This document shows positions 53,920 through 63,622 of a stretch of 64,000 nucleotides of DNA, piece by piece. Origin of the DNA: Bin55 sp963664665 (GTDB lineage: Bacteria > Pseudomonadota > Gammaproteobacteria > Pseudomonadales > Azotimanducaceae); assembly GCA_963664665.2 (NCBI GenBank), contig CAXXMH010000008.1, positions 310,001 through 374,000 of the forward strand. The letters run 5' to 3'. The notes beneath the pieces are model-generated. The model was not told the DNA's origin, made no database searches, and saw nothing but the letters and a program-made list of their open reading frames with translations. The position numbers and the translations under genes were made by a program. The stretch's first letter is position 1. Each line of letters opens with the position of its first letter.

Positions 53920-55095
53920 TCAGTCGTCCTCGACCACGTCGGGCATCTCGTGACAGGCGATGTCCCAGATATAACCGGCCAGTTCGCGGGCGATGGCGGT
54001 CACCACGGTCTTCACCTGCTTGCCCTGTTCTTGCATGGTTCGATAGCGCTGGCAGAGGCGTTTCTGGGCGTCCCAGGCGCGTGTTTTCGCGTACGCGGAA
54101 GCGTCCTCGGCTTTGCGTTGCAGATGGTGCGTGTCGCGGGCTGGGAATCGGTACGTCCACGCGCTTTCGATCAGCAACCGGCGCACGGTGCCGTTGCCGG
54201 TTTTCGTGATTGCGCCGAGCCGGCGTTTGCCGCCACTGCTGTGTTCACTCGGCGTCAAGCCGAGGTAAGCCATGAACTGGCGTGCCGTGGGGAAGCGACG
54301 CAGGTCGCCAAGTTCGGCCAACAGGGTCACGGCGGTGAGTCGGTCGACGCCACGCAAGGCGCGCAACGAGGCCACCACCGGCAGCCAGGGTCGCGTTTGC
54401 AGTTCCCGTTCGATATCCCGTTCCAGCTCGGTGAGGCGACGTTCCAGATCGCCCATGAGGTCCAGTTTCGTGCGGAGCGAGATTTGATCAGCCGATTCGC
54501 CGAAGGCCAAATCCAGCAACCAGGCACGATGCTTGGCCGTCCACGGGGTGCCCTGGTAACGGCGTTCGTGACGCAACAGAAAATGTTGCACGCGCTGCCG
54601 TTGCCGCCGGATGGTTTCCTTCACGTCCGTGCGATCACGAATCAGGTTGCGCAAAGCCTCCTGCGCCGGGTCGGGCACCCAGAGCGGTTCGAGGTACCCG
54701 ATCGCGCTCAAGCGCGCTAACGCCTGCGCATCGCGGCGATCCGTTTTCACCCGATCACCCGGCTTCTTCGGGATCGCGGTCGGCGCCACCAGCTCGCACG
54801 ACCAACCGTCCTCGCGCAGCCTTCGCAACAATGCATAGCCGCAAGGCCCTGCTTCATAGATGAAGTGCAAGTTCGTGCCGTAGGTGTCCACCAACCGCTT
54901 GACTTGACGTTTCATGGCCGCGGCCGTATTCGCCACCTTGCCAAAGTCCGTCGTCCCCAATACCCCGCCATCAGCTGGCGCCGCCACCGCGATCGAGATC
55001 GTCTCCTTATGGACGTCGAGACCGACATGGACTGGGAAGGACGCGCCACGCGCGTCCTCGGACACCGTCGTCGCGCTTTGTGTTTTAACATTCAT
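53920..55095 (-). CDS. IS110/IS1111-family transposase (DEDD)
   Basis: 391 residues. The N-terminal DEDD domain opens FPVHVGLDVHKETISIAVAA, with later acidic positions in FIYEAGPCGYALLRRL and KTDRRDAQALARL. A coiled linker follows. The C-terminal Transposase_20 region has LRALRGVDRLTAVTLLAELG and FMAYLGLTPSEHSSGGKRR, GNGTVRRLLIESAW, including the catalytic Ser region. Intact; codon use is GC-rich unlike neighbouring genes. Confidence 0.95.
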   Translation of the reverse strand: MNVKTQSATTVSEDARGASFPVHVGLDVHKETISIAVAAPADGGVLGTTDFGKVANTAAAMKRQVKRLVDTYGTNLHFIYEAGPCGYALLRRLREDGWSCELVAPTAIPKKPGDRVKTDRRDAQALARLSAIGYLEPLWVPDPAQEALRNLIRDRTDVKETIRRQRQRVQHFLLRHERRYQGTPWTAKHRAWLLDLAFGESADQISLRTKLDLMGDLERRLTELERDIERELQTRPWLPVVASLRALRGVDRLTAVTLLAELGDLRRFPTARQFMAYLGLTPSEHSSGGKRRLGAITKTGNGTVRRLLIESAWTYRFPARDTHHLQRKAEDASAYAKTRAWDAQKRLCQRYRTMQEQGKQVKTVVTAIARELAGYIWDIACHEMPDVVEDD

Positions 55096-55148
55096 CGTGC
55101 CTGTGCTCCTTTGCTTGTAGGGTAAGGCTTCAGTAAACCTTACTGTGG

Positions 55149-55168
55149 AGCACAGGTCAAAACATATC
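55149..55168 (-). repeat. IS1111-type subterminal inverted repeat (copy 2)
   Basis: Exact inverted copy of 53612-53631, lying about 54 bp upstream of the transposase start. Confidence 0.85.
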
Positions 55169-56122
55169 GTCTAGGAGAAGCATGAGTAAGCCATAAAGAG
55201 CCCCAGACGCACGTGTCGAATCTCCTGCGCGTAGATTCGTCAGTGTCCCAAGCGTATTGCCAGCACCAGCTATGCCGCCAAACATGCCGGCAATAATGTT
55301 GCCGATTCCTTGACCCACCAACTCTCTATTCGGTTTATGGCGTGTCCCACTGACTGAATCGGCGACCAACGAGACGAGCAAACTATCCACCGATCCGATT
55401 AAGGCGATGATTAGCGCGGGTTCAAGCGCGTTAAGAACGAAGTCGGTACTTGGTACCACCAGCGCAAACTTCGGCATCCCTGTCGGAATTTCACCTAAGG
55501 TTGGCGCATCTGTCAGCCAGAACATGCCAATCGCCGTACCTACGATTAGGGCGACAACCGGGCCCGGAAAGTAGGTCGACAACCTACGTGGCCACGCGGC
55601 CGCGATGATGAAGGATATGGTCGCCAGCGCAAGTGCGCTGTAGTTCACATCGAAAATCGTCCGTACGAATGTTTGTACGGACTCAATTGGACTTCCCATC
55701 GCAGGTAAGCCAATGAGAGGCAGCAACTGAATCAAGATGATGATGACGCCGATACCGGACATAAATCCCGATATGACGGATTGGGGCGTGTAGACGATGT
55801 AACGACCGATGCGGGTTAATCCAAGTACTACCTGAATACATCCGCTCATCGCAACGATTGTTAACGCTTCGACGATTGTCGTCGCGTGACTTGCGACGAT
55901 GACTGCGACCGCTACGGTCATCGGACCGGTTGGTCCAGAAATCTGCGTCCTTGTGCCGCCGAAAATTGCCGCGAAAAGACCGACGCCCACGGCTCCATAG
56001 AGACCAGCCTCTGCGCCTAGACCAGACGCGATTCCGAATGCGAGCGATGCGGGTAGCATGACAACCGCTGCCGTTACGCCGCCAAATACGTCACCCGCTA
56101 GTGCTCGAAAGCTGTAGTTCAT
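55169..56122 (-). pseudogene. SulP family anion transporter, 5' part (split by IS)
   Basis: 318 residues of the SulP membrane domain from ATG 56122: LAGDVFGGVTAAVVMLPASL, FGGTRTQISGPTGPMTVAVA, VIVYTPQSVISGFMSGIGVI-type core, GSVDSLLVSLVADSVSGTRH, GNIIAGMFGGIAGAGNTLGT. SulP proteins carry sulfate, bicarbonate or other anions. The gene is cut after LLMLLL; the 3' part resumes at 53611. The reconstructed protein would have a membrane domain plus STAS. Non-functional as found. Confidence 0.88.
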
Positions 56123-56362
56123 GTTCGCTTGAATGACCCGTCGCGCACGAGTCTATTGATTACACCCAAATCTTGTTACACTACGTGAGAAGCATTTAAA
56201 TTAGCAATCCTGTACGATTCCCTCGCATCGGATAGTAATGATGGGGATTTCCGTGATGCGTACTAGTTCCTAACTCGCCTAAATTCGACCATAAATACGA
56301 AACAAATCACCACCAAAATCTATAATCCCCGCTCGTAATTTACCTCGTCCCACAGGTCGAAT

Positions 56363-56640
56363 TTGAGCGAAGCGCAACGTCAAACGCGCATCATCTACCA
56401 AGCACTATGCGAGATCGCCTCTAACGGTAAGGATCTCATTAGACCTGGTGATGTTATCGAACTGTTGCGCTCTCGGGACACCCACTCGGCATCTGGCATG
56501 TCAACGGCGAATTCGCACGCCTGAAGGCTCTGCGGCTAATTAGCCTCGACGAAGATACCGGGCTTTGGCAACTCGTGCCAAATCAAGATTTCGACGAAGC
56601 CGCCACGAGAGTCAATGGCAACTGGGAAGCGCTTGCATAA
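56363..56640 (+). pseudogene. Frameshifted small gene (winged-helix-like)
   Basis: Two frames together encode a protein of about 92 residues: TTG 56363 gives SEAQRQTRIIYQALCEIASN then DLIRPGDVIELLRSR; one frame over the sequence continues HPLGIWHVNGEFARLKALRL through to a stop at 56640. The frame changes near 56475-56485 (one base missing). The pattern suggests a small helix-turn-helix regulator. It ends 14 bp from the ispA 3' end, tail to tail. Could be a sequencing error instead. Confidence 0.5.
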
Positions 56641-56654
56641 GACACTGTCGGCTG

Positions 56655-57545
56655 TTATCTACTCCGGTCGACACAACGTCGTGCTACTTCGCCAAGCGGC
56701 GACTCTTCAATCCCGATTTTCCGCAATTCCTCAAGCGCCTTGTTCAGTAGATCATGGGCGTACTCGGTCGCCTCTTTTAAACCTAAAAGCACCGGGAATG
56801 TGTTCTTTTCCAGTCGCATATCTTGACCGCCCGGCTTTCCTAGAACTTCGGTCGACTGGCTGCAATCAAGCACGTCGTCAACGACCTGAAATGCTTCTCC
56901 AACGTTAATTGCAAAGCGATGCAATGCCGCATTAGTCGCATCGTCTTCGACTTGCTCGCCGATGATTCGCCCGATTTCAACCGCCGCAACGAAGAACTCT
57001 CCAGTTTTCGCGGCGTGAAGGCGACGTAATTGCTCTACCTCTAGGTCGGTATCGGCTGTTAGCTGGATATCCCATGCCTGACCGCCTACCATGCCCTGCC
57101 AGCCAGCCGCGCTAGACAACGATCTCGAAATTGCGACTCGCTTCTCATTTGAAACATCGTAGCACTCAACGATTAGGTTGAAAGCTAACGGCTGTAGCGC
57201 ATCACCAATCAAAGTTGCCATCGCGGGTCCGAATTTCTTGTGGCAACTTGGTTTGCCTCGTCTTAAATCCGCATCGTCCATCACCGGTAAATCGTCATGA
57301 ACCAAGGAGTACGCATGGAGACACTCAAGAGCACAGGCGCTATCAAGAGCCTTTTCGTAAGAACCTGACAGTGTATAGGCGGTCGCACAGACCAAGGAGC
57401 CGCGCAGTCGTTTACCTCCGTTGAGAACGGCGTAGCGCATGCCGTCGACCAAGTCTTGCGAATGCTCTGACGTTGTGGGAAGAATGGCTTCTAAGCGCGT
57501 CTCAAGCGCGTCTACAAACTCGTCAAGCAATCCTGCTGTATTCAT
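56655..57545 (-). CDS. ispA: Farnesyl diphosphate synthase (polyprenyl synthetase)
   Basis: Condenses IPP with DMAPP/GPP to FPP for ubiquinone and undecaprenyl synthesis. 296 residues: GGKRLRGSLVCATAY, first Asp-rich motif in HDDLPVMDDADLRRG, KTGEFFVAAVEIG, second Asp-rich motif QVVDDVLDCSQSTE. xseB lies 47 bp upstream; in many relatives dxs follows ispA, but it is absent here. Confidence 0.95.
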   Translation of the reverse strand: MNTAGLLDEFVDALETRLEAILPTTSEHSQDLVDGMRYAVLNGGKRLRGSLVCATAYTLSGSYEKALDSACALECLHAYSLVHDDLPVMDDADLRRGKPSCHKKFGPAMATLIGDALQPLAFNLIVECYDVSNEKRVAISRSLSSAAGWQGMVGGQAWDIQLTADTDLEVEQLRRLHAAKTGEFFVAAVEIGRIIGEQVEDDATNAALHRFAINVGEAFQVVDDVLDCSQSTEVLGKPGGQDMRLEKNTFPVLLGLKEATEYAHDLLNKALEELRKIGIEESPLGEVARRCVDRSR

Positions 57546-57592
57546 AGGTATGGCGAGCCAGTCAGGCTACTCACGAATCCCGAAATGTTGGC

Positions 57593-57850
57593 CTACGACT
57601 CCTCGTCCGCCTCGGCTGAATCCTCGCTGTCCGTCAACTCGATAACTTTTAAGCGAGCCTCATCGAGCATTTTTTTGCATTGCTCGGAAAGCTCCATGCC
57701 ACGTTCGAACGCCTTTAACTGATCCGCAAGTGAAAGTTCACCGTTTTCAAGCCCTTCAACCACACGCTCCAGTTCCGCGAGCGTGCTTTCAAAATCTGGT
57801 TTTTGCTGCTCGCTCACTGATCTTTCATCTCTCTTCTTGGTCTGACGCAC
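57593..57850 (-). CDS. xseB: Exodeoxyribonuclease VII small subunit
   Basis: 85 residues from ATG 57850, possibly less: the core FESTLAELERVVEGLENGEL, LADQLKAFERGMELSEQCKK forms the two-helix XseB fold. XseB binds XseA to make ExoVII. Upstream of ispA in the usual order. The tail is acidic (DSEDSAEADEES). Confidence 0.93.
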   Translation of the reverse strand: MRQTKKRDERSVSEQQKPDFESTLAELERVVEGLENGELSLADQLKAFERGMELSEQCKKMLDEARLKVIELTDSEDSAEADEES

Positions 57851-58087
57851 GATTTTAAGATGTAGCGACGGCAGTCACATCACGCGACTCTCGTAATCAA
57901 TGTTGATCAATGGTTGATGTACAGCTTTGAAGTCACCAATCTCTACGTCGGAGGTAATTCGTTCCCAATTGTGTCAGAGCCGCGCAAATTAGTGTGTAGC
58001 AATAAGCCACTTCCAAATCTCGTGATTGACCTAGCGTTACTCGGTATTGGCATGCATATCAACCTAACGCCTATACGAAGCGTCAAT

Positions 58088-58696
58088 TCATTTGCCGGAC
58101 GCCAACCGGAACATCACTTCGTTTCGTCGTAACATCGGCGGTGTAAACGGGCCGTTGTATACGGCAGATATCGGTTCACCGATCGTGACCAGTCCATCGC
58201 GCTCAAGAGACGTCTGTAACAGCTCGACAAATTTCTTAAATCTTGTCTCCGTGATACGTCCTCGATAGAGTAGCACGGCAAATCGCCCGCCCTTCTCTTC
58301 GGTCAGCTTGACGCGCTCGTCGCTCGGAACCGGTAACGATTCTTTGTCATAAGCGCGCTCCATCATAAACCGATATATCGTCGATCTTCCTTCCTCGCCT
58401 TCCGCACTTTGACGAGCAACGGGAACCGTCATATTCATGGACACGGACGTAGCAGTGTTCGCCTCGTTCGATGTTGAACTTCGATTGTCGCCGAAGATGT
58501 AACCAGCTAGGCGACGGAATGCTGCGTTACCTGTACGATCAAAGTCGCCAGATATACGTGTTTCAGCGACGAGATAGCTAGCATACTGCCGAATTTCGTA
58601 GTCATCAGTCTGTTGAAGGACCTCATATTCCGGCTCTTCGTATGCGATGACGCTGTTACCCACGATCAAGATGAGAGCAAATCGAAAGCTGAACAA
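58088..58696 (-). CDS. SOUL-family heme-binding-like protein
   Basis: 202 residues with an N-terminal hydrophobic segment (FALILIVGNSVIA), probably a signal peptide. SOUL motifs: YEVLQQTDDYEIRQYASYLV, AFRRLAGYIFGDN, SVSMNMTVPVARQS, RFAVLLYRGRITETRFKKFV. Vertebrate members bind heme; bacterial ones are uncharacterised. Downstream of an acyltransferase gene, same strand, 62 bp apart. Confidence 0.85.
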   Translation of the reverse strand: MFSFRFALILIVGNSVIAYEEPEYEVLQQTDDYEIRQYASYLVAETRISGDFDRTGNAAFRRLAGYIFGDNRSSTSNEANTATSVSMNMTVPVARQSAEGEEGRSTIYRFMMERAYDKESLPVPSDERVKLTEEKGGRFAVLLYRGRITETRFKKFVELLQTSLERDGLVTIGEPISAVYNGPFTPPMLRRNEVMFRLASGK

Positions 58697-58758
58697 CGGT
58701 GTTCCCCAACTTAAATCCGCTTAATGCGTGTTCACTAGTTAGACTCCGAAATCGTCTG

Positions 58759-59613
58759 CTAATTCGCGAGCGATCGTCCCTTTGAGATGTCGTCAAGTAG
58801 CGCATCCTTGCATGTCCAACGCTGTTCAAGCCATAGCCCAACGCTATCGTCGACTATTGACGTCATTGAAAACTGCGTTGCTTCGATTTGAATCTTGCCG
58901 ACAGAACCTCCCAAAAAATGCCAGAAGTTACTTTGATTTGGATACGCGATCGTCACATCGATCACCTTCGGATCTATAGATTCAAGCACGTCAAACATAG
59001 CGGAAAGCCCACCTAGGCGCGGTGCCAGGAGGTGTAAATAGGGACTCCGCGAACGATCACGGCGTAGCTCGCTAAATCGTGTGCCTTCCGCAAAAATGAG
59101 CATCGCCGCCGGTGCCGTATACAGCACCTCGCACGCATCTCGAACGCGTCGTCGATCATCGTCTCGCCTATCGTTCTCAGACTGTGTCCCACGAGCTCTC
59201 CGCCGAAGAACAGGGAACTCGAAAGCTAGGCAAATCAGTCCCAGAATCGGTATGTAAGTGAGCTCCCGCTTGCATAGAAATTTCACAATCGGACCACGCT
59301 TGGAAATGATGCTCTGTAGAAGAAAAACATCCGTCCACGAACGATGATTAGCGACAACAACGAACACTTCATCTCGGGTTAGATCAAGATACGGATCGTG
59401 CCAATGAGCCCCAGATACCCTCTTCAGTATCCAATCATTGAACTCCACAGCCTGCCGATAGACAGCAATTCCAAGCCGCGACATCAAACCGCGCGATGCA
59501 GGTACGATCTTACGCGCGACAAGCAATAGCACGAGAGGCAATGACCAAACCATCAAGTTGACTACGATTAGCGTGAGCGATGCCGTTGCCTTTAAGTGGC
59601 TCCTCAACTTCAC
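58759..59613 (-). CDS. 1-acylglycerol-3-phosphate acyltransferase-like (PlsC/YihG type)
   Basis: 284 residues with N-terminal hydrophobic segment. Acyltransferase motifs: NHRSWTDVFLLQ (NHxxxxD type), FEFPVLRRRARG, FAEGTRFSELR. Probably membrane-bound acyl transfer to lysophospholipid. Its start overlaps the DUF1295 stop by 4 bp, so the two are coupled. Confidence 0.85.
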   Translation of the reverse strand: MKLRSHLKATASLTLIVVNLMVWSLPLVLLLVARKIVPASRGLMSRLGIAVYRQAVEFNDWILKRVSGAHWHDPYLDLTRDEVFVVVANHRSWTDVFLLQSIISKRGPIVKFLCKRELTYIPILGLICLAFEFPVLRRRARGTQSENDRRDDDRRRVRDACEVLYTAPAAMLIFAEGTRFSELRRDRSRSPYLHLLAPRLGGLSAMFDVLESIDPKVIDVTIAYPNQSNFWHFLGGSVGKIQIEATQFSMTSIVDDSVGLWLEQRWTCKDALLDDISKGRSLAN

Positions 59614-60479
59614 CGACGCGGCGATCTGGGTACGAGCATCGGTGTCGATGATCGATAGCGTGTGTAGTCTGGATCATCGCCCCAACGTTTTCGTGCACTC
59701 GCCTCAAGCATTCGAACGCCACTGATTTTGGTAAGCAACAGCCATACAAACACTGGCGAAACCAAGGTCAGGTACTGCCAGCCTTGCAGGACCGGAAACG
59801 CGACAACCGCGATCCCAACCCATAACGCAATCTCGCCAAAGTAGTTAGGGTGACGTGCCCAAGCCCATATCCCTGACTGAATAAATTGTGTAGCATTCTC
59901 CGGCGACTGACGAAAGCGACGCTTTTGCTCATCCGCAACAACCTCAATAGTAAATCCCGCTATCCATAGCAGTACGCCGACGACGAGAAAGACGTCAACG
60001 GGTTCCTGCTCGATGGCGACGATCGACGCGAGACCTGGACCAAAGGTCACGCTCACCCACACAGCCTGGAGTGTCCACGTCATCAGAAATGTTGGGAAAT
60101 GGGTTTTGATGGTATTAAAGCGTCTGTCTCCACGTTCGCGTCGGACACGTAATGTAAGGAAAGTGCCGAGACGCACAGCCCAAAGTACAACCAACGTACC
60201 AACGATTAAAGATCGTGCGCTCAATTCATCTGCAAGCATGAAGGCGAGGCATGCCGTACCTATATACGCAAGGCTCCCAGCCAAATCGAAGAATCGTTCC
60301 GTTCGCAGTAACCAAGCAGGTATGAAAGCCACCCACTGGATCGCGAACGCGGTAGCCACGCATAGCGCAAACACAGGCAAACCAAACGCGTTGCTGCCGC
60401 CGTCACTACCGAAGAGCGCGATTAGCGCTCCCGCCAAGAGCGCGGCGACGAATCCCGCCCACGAATTCACAGCGTTCAT
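59610..60479 (-). CDS. DUF1295 membrane protein (steroid 5-alpha-reductase-like fold)
   Basis: 289 residues, about seven hydrophobic segments. C-terminal motif IQSGIWAWARHPNYFGEIALWVGIAV is the DUF1295/steroid-reductase signature with HPNY. Membrane-bound reductase or methyltransferase role is inferred from the family only. First gene of a run with the acyltransferase and SOUL protein. Confidence 0.88.
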   Translation of the reverse strand: MNAVNSWAGFVAALLAGALIALFGSDGGSNAFGLPVFALCVATAFAIQWVAFIPAWLLRTERFFDLAGSLAYIGTACLAFMLADELSARSLIVGTLVVLWAVRLGTFLTLRVRRERGDRRFNTIKTHFPTFLMTWTLQAVWVSVTFGPGLASIVAIEQEPVDVFLVVGVLLWIAGFTIEVVADEQKRRFRQSPENATQFIQSGIWAWARHPNYFGEIALWVGIAVVAFPVLQGWQYLTLVSPVFVWLLLTKISGVRMLEASARKRWGDDPDYTRYRSSTPMLVPRSPRR

Positions 60480-60804
60480 AAGAATCTCGGGCCAGCGAAA
60501 TGAATGGTCGTAGTGCGTCGAGTGCTGATCAACTGACCAATAGTGATCGCGAGAGAGATTCTGAGCATCAGATTCGTATATAGACGCTGCAATGCGAGAT
60601 TCACCACGTGTTCCGTCACCCTAATCATCAAGCAAGACGAATGCAAGATAGCACGATCTCACAGCAATTAAGACCGACTTCAATGTCAATGACTCGCCAA
60701 TCGCGATATGCACAGAGGCGTACGTCCACAACAACTACAGTCGCCAGTCGTCGCTCCGTGCAAAGTCCTGTCTGCTCACATCGATTCACGCAGTCAGTCG
60801 TTGA
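60480..60804. other. Intergenic region between DUF1295 gene and phosphoesterase
   Basis: 325 bp. The only long frames lack start signals or homologous pattern. It presumably holds the promoter of the DUF1295 operon and the end of the phosphoesterase transcript; I see no clear terminator. Confidence 0.45.
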
Positions 60805-62457
60805 TCAATCTGAAGTAATCTCAATGATTCGGAATGCGGTGTGTTCCCTCCCGAATTCATCTACCGCACGAGCCTCAAGCGTATAGGCACCAGCTCTCAG
60901 TTGTGGTAATCGCGTTGACCATAGGTGGGTCGAGGGATAAGGCTGCACCCAAGACTTCATACTGTCAACATTGCGGTTCGCTAACTCGAGAAACGCTGGG
61001 GAAGGAGCTTGCACACGAGACATTTCAACGAAATCACCCTCGTCTAAACGATAGGAAACGGTCGACTTAGGACCACCGTCAAACAGATTGACATACAGGA
61101 ACGTACTGGCTGTCTGCGATTCAGTCATGCGGCTGTCAAACAACTCGCCGTGCCTGAAATCTCTCAGACCATTCAGGTTGTCAGAGTGAAACGCGCGATC
61201 AAACGATATCCGCAATTGATAGTCCGGGTCAAAACCTGCCGCCTTGAACCTTACCGTCGGGGACACATTGTCGACGGTAAGAATGCTGTATCCGTTTGGT
61301 GTACCGTCACTTTGTAGCGCAACCGGAATTCCCCTCTCATCAAAAGGTCCACTCCACCAACTGCCTGAGACCGTTGACAAGATATGGTGGTGGAATCGAC
61401 CGTTCTCGCTCGACGCACCCGACTCATCGAGATACATGTGTTCAGCCGTGTGTGTATGTCCAGCGACTGAGTAGACGTGTGGATAGTCCGCCAGCAAACT
61501 CAGGATCTCACCGCCGTTTTCTGTGTGAACGCGGTCCGCCGGACCAGCGTTCCCCATGAGTGGAATGTGCATACCCAGAAAGACAAGCTTAGACGGTGGG
61601 ATATGACTAATCTCATTCACCAACCACGCCATCTGTCGATCATCAAGGCGTCCAAGGTAGCCTCCGCGACCTGTTGGATTATCAGCGGTTGGCGCGACCC
61701 GACCGCCATATAGCACGTTGTCCAATACAATGAATACGACATTTGCGTACTCAAACGAGTAGTAAGTTGGCCCATAAAAACGGGTGAAGGTTTCTAACGA
61801 ATCAGCATCTGAAGACGCGTCGAAATTCAGCTCGTGGTTGCCAGGCACGTTGTACCAAGGTACCCCGATCTGCCCAACGATGCGGTTGTATCGAGTAAAG
61901 AACGACAGGTCATCAAACATGATGTCACCCATCGTCATACCAAATCGTGCGTCACTTCCAATGAGTTCCGCCACAACGTCGTCGCGAATATAGGACAGTT
62001 CCACTTCCGTTTGCGGCTGCGGATCAGCGAATAAGAGAACGTCGAACTGATTCGGCTCTTCCTGTGGCAAGAGTGGGAAATCGATAGAGTCTGGGAGCGG
62101 TCCCGTTGGCGCCACTCCTGGGTAACGGAAGTGAACCGGTGATCCTTCCGGTCGATGTACGTAGTAGAACTGAGGTAGCTGATCCTCATCTACAGGCAAA
62201 GAGAAACCCGCGGGTTTCACGACGAAGATAACGACATTGCCGTCAACCCGCAACTCGTAACGTCCCTGCTCGTCAGTTACCGCAATCTCTAGTCCATTTG
62301 AGACCCGTACGCCCGCAAGGGGATCTTCACCACTATCTCGTACGCCGTTGTCGTTGTTGTCGACAAATACCGTACCGACGGCAATTTCCGCTAGCAATGG
62401 CATTGTCAACGCTAGAAACGCAAGAAGGTAGATGCATCGAGCTATACGTGATTTCAT
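60805..62457 (-). CDS. Secreted calcineurin-like phosphoesterase with N-terminal SdrD-B-like domain
   Basis: About 550 residues from ATG 62457 (MKSRIARCIYLLAFLALTMP), which gives a normal signal peptide; longer in-frame starts reach 62493. An Ig-like domain follows, with the SdrD-B motif VFVDNNDNGVRDSGEDPLAG. The metallophosphoesterase motifs are LLFADPQPQTE, MGDIMFDD, VPGNHELNF, GMHIPL and GHTHTAEH. A C-terminal beta domain ends the protein. Probably cleaves phosphoesters in the periplasm or outside; substrate unknown. Confidence 0.85.
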   Translation of the reverse strand: MKSRIARCIYLLAFLALTMPLLAEIAVGTVFVDNNDNGVRDSGEDPLAGVRVSNGLEIAVTDEQGRYELRVDGNVVIFVVKPAGFSLPVDEDQLPQFYYVHRPEGSPVHFRYPGVAPTGPLPDSIDFPLLPQEEPNQFDVLLFADPQPQTEVELSYIRDDVVAELIGSDARFGMTMGDIMFDDLSFFTRYNRIVGQIGVPWYNVPGNHELNFDASSDADSLETFTRFYGPTYYSFEYANVVFIVLDNVLYGGRVAPTADNPTGRGGYLGRLDDRQMAWLVNEISHIPPSKLVFLGMHIPLMGNAGPADRVHTENGGEILSLLADYPHVYSVAGHTHTAEHMYLDESGASSENGRFHHHILSTVSGSWWSGPFDERGIPVALQSDGTPNGYSILTVDNVSPTVRFKAAGFDPDYQLRISFDRAFHSDNLNGLRDFRHGELFDSRMTESQTASTFLYVNLFDGGPKSTVSYRLDEGDFVEMSRVQAPSPAFLELANRNVDSMKSWVQPYPSTHLWSTRLPQLRAGAYTLEARAVDEFGREHTAFRIIEITSD

Positions 62458-62626
62458 AAATCTCATCTTTACGTTAGATCCCTTGGCTTTCAATCAGTAC
62501 GGCGAACTATTTTGACTATCGAATATCACACCCGTACCAATGGTGCACGACAAGGCGAATTCTATATATTTAATTACTATAGTATTTATAATTACATAAG
62601 CTAATAGGAGTTTACGGAAATAAGAG

Positions 62627-63586
62627 ATGCCAGCAGCAGTTGAAACAATCGCGTGGACCGGCCAAGCGCCGTGGCACAACTTAGGTAAGGAAGTGCGCCA
62701 CGATCTAAGTCCGAGCGCTATGCAATACGAGGCGGGACTGGACTGGTTTGTGGAGAAAGTTCCCCTACGGTACGAATTCGACGGGGGAAAACATGACTCC
62801 GATCAGTTTGCGTTAGTGCGTACGTCAGATGGCAGCATGCTTGACATTGTCAAATCACGCGGTTGGGAACCGGTTCAGAACCACCAGGCCTTTGAGTTCT
62901 TTGAGCGATTCGTCGCGCACAACCACATGTCAATGGAAGTAGCCGGTTCGTTGCGCGAAGGCAAGATCGTGTTCGTCCTCGCAAAGATGAATCGGGAGTT
63001 CCATATAGGAGCGGGAACCGCGGACCAGACCGACGGCTATTTGCTGTTTACGAACCCGCACCAATACGGACATGCCGTGGATATCCGTTTAACACCGATC
63101 CGAGTCGTCTGTATGAACACGCTCTCACTCGCTCTCAGCACCGCAAGCGAGGCTATGGTGAAGTACAACCACCGCCAGGCGTTCGATGTTCAAAAGGCGC
63201 GATCGGTATTCGAAACGTTTCTCTCACTGTTCAGCGACTACGGCGAGACTGCGCGTTTTCTCGCCAATAGACGTTACGATCACCAGTCGCTGCAACAGTA
63301 CTTTGAGACGTGCTTTCCCTACGTACCCAACATGCATACGAGATCACCCAACCTCGGTAGACAGTCTGCCAACGCTAAGCGCGCACTGCGAATCGTTGAG
63401 AAACAACCAGGTGCTCATTACGCACCTGAGACATGGTGGAACGCGCTTAATGCAGTCACATATCTAACAGACCACGAACTGGGCAAGACGCCTGAAACCA
63501 GACTGCACTCTGCCTGGTACGGAAGAGGAGAAAAACGCAAGAGGCAAGCCTTAACCCTCGCCTGCGACTACGCGAAGGCAGCTTGA
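62627..63586 (+). CDS. DUF932 (phage/plasmid-related TIGR03299) protein
   Basis: 319 residues: WTGQAPWHNLGKEVRHDL, LDWFVEKVPLRYEFDGGK, RGWEPVQNHQAFEFFERFV, FTNPHQYGHAVDIRLTPIRV, CMNTLSLAL. The family is found on phages and plasmids; its function is unknown. No phage genes are seen next to it. The AT-rich divergent gap to the phosphoesterase (62494-62626) holds its promoter; TAGGAG lies about 18 bp before the start. Confidence 0.85.
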   Translation: MPAAVETIAWTGQAPWHNLGKEVRHDLSPSAMQYEAGLDWFVEKVPLRYEFDGGKHDSDQFALVRTSDGSMLDIVKSRGWEPVQNHQAFEFFERFVAHNHMSMEVAGSLREGKIVFVLAKMNREFHIGAGTADQTDGYLLFTNPHQYGHAVDIRLTPIRVVCMNTLSLALSTASEAMVKYNHRQAFDVQKARSVFETFLSLFSDYGETARFLANRRYDHQSLQQYFETCFPYVPNMHTRSPNLGRQSANAKRALRIVEKQPGAHYAPETWWNALNAVTYLTDHELGKTPETRLHSAWYGRGEKRKRQALTLACDYAKAA

Positions 63587-63622
63587 CCCCTAAGTGATAG
63601 TGCGGTGATCTTTGATTGAGGA

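Larger units (their letters stand above)
53612..55168. mobile_element. IS110-family, IS1111-type insertion sequence
   Basis: About 1557 bp bounded by 20-bp inverted repeats (subterminal in the IS1111 group, so the exact ends may differ by a few bases) and encoding one DEDD transposase on the minus strand. The 3' non-coding end (about 308 bp) is longer than the 5' end (about 73 bp), as in IS1111-type elements. No target duplication is obvious, which fits this family. It splits a SulP gene. Confidence 0.9.

Noticed and set aside
53749..54720. Plus-strand frame of 323 codons
   Set aside because: Antisense to the IS1111 transposase; GC-driven shadow.
57914..58132. Plus-strand frame of 72 codons
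   Set aside because: Overlaps the end of the SOUL gene and has no supporting start or similarity.
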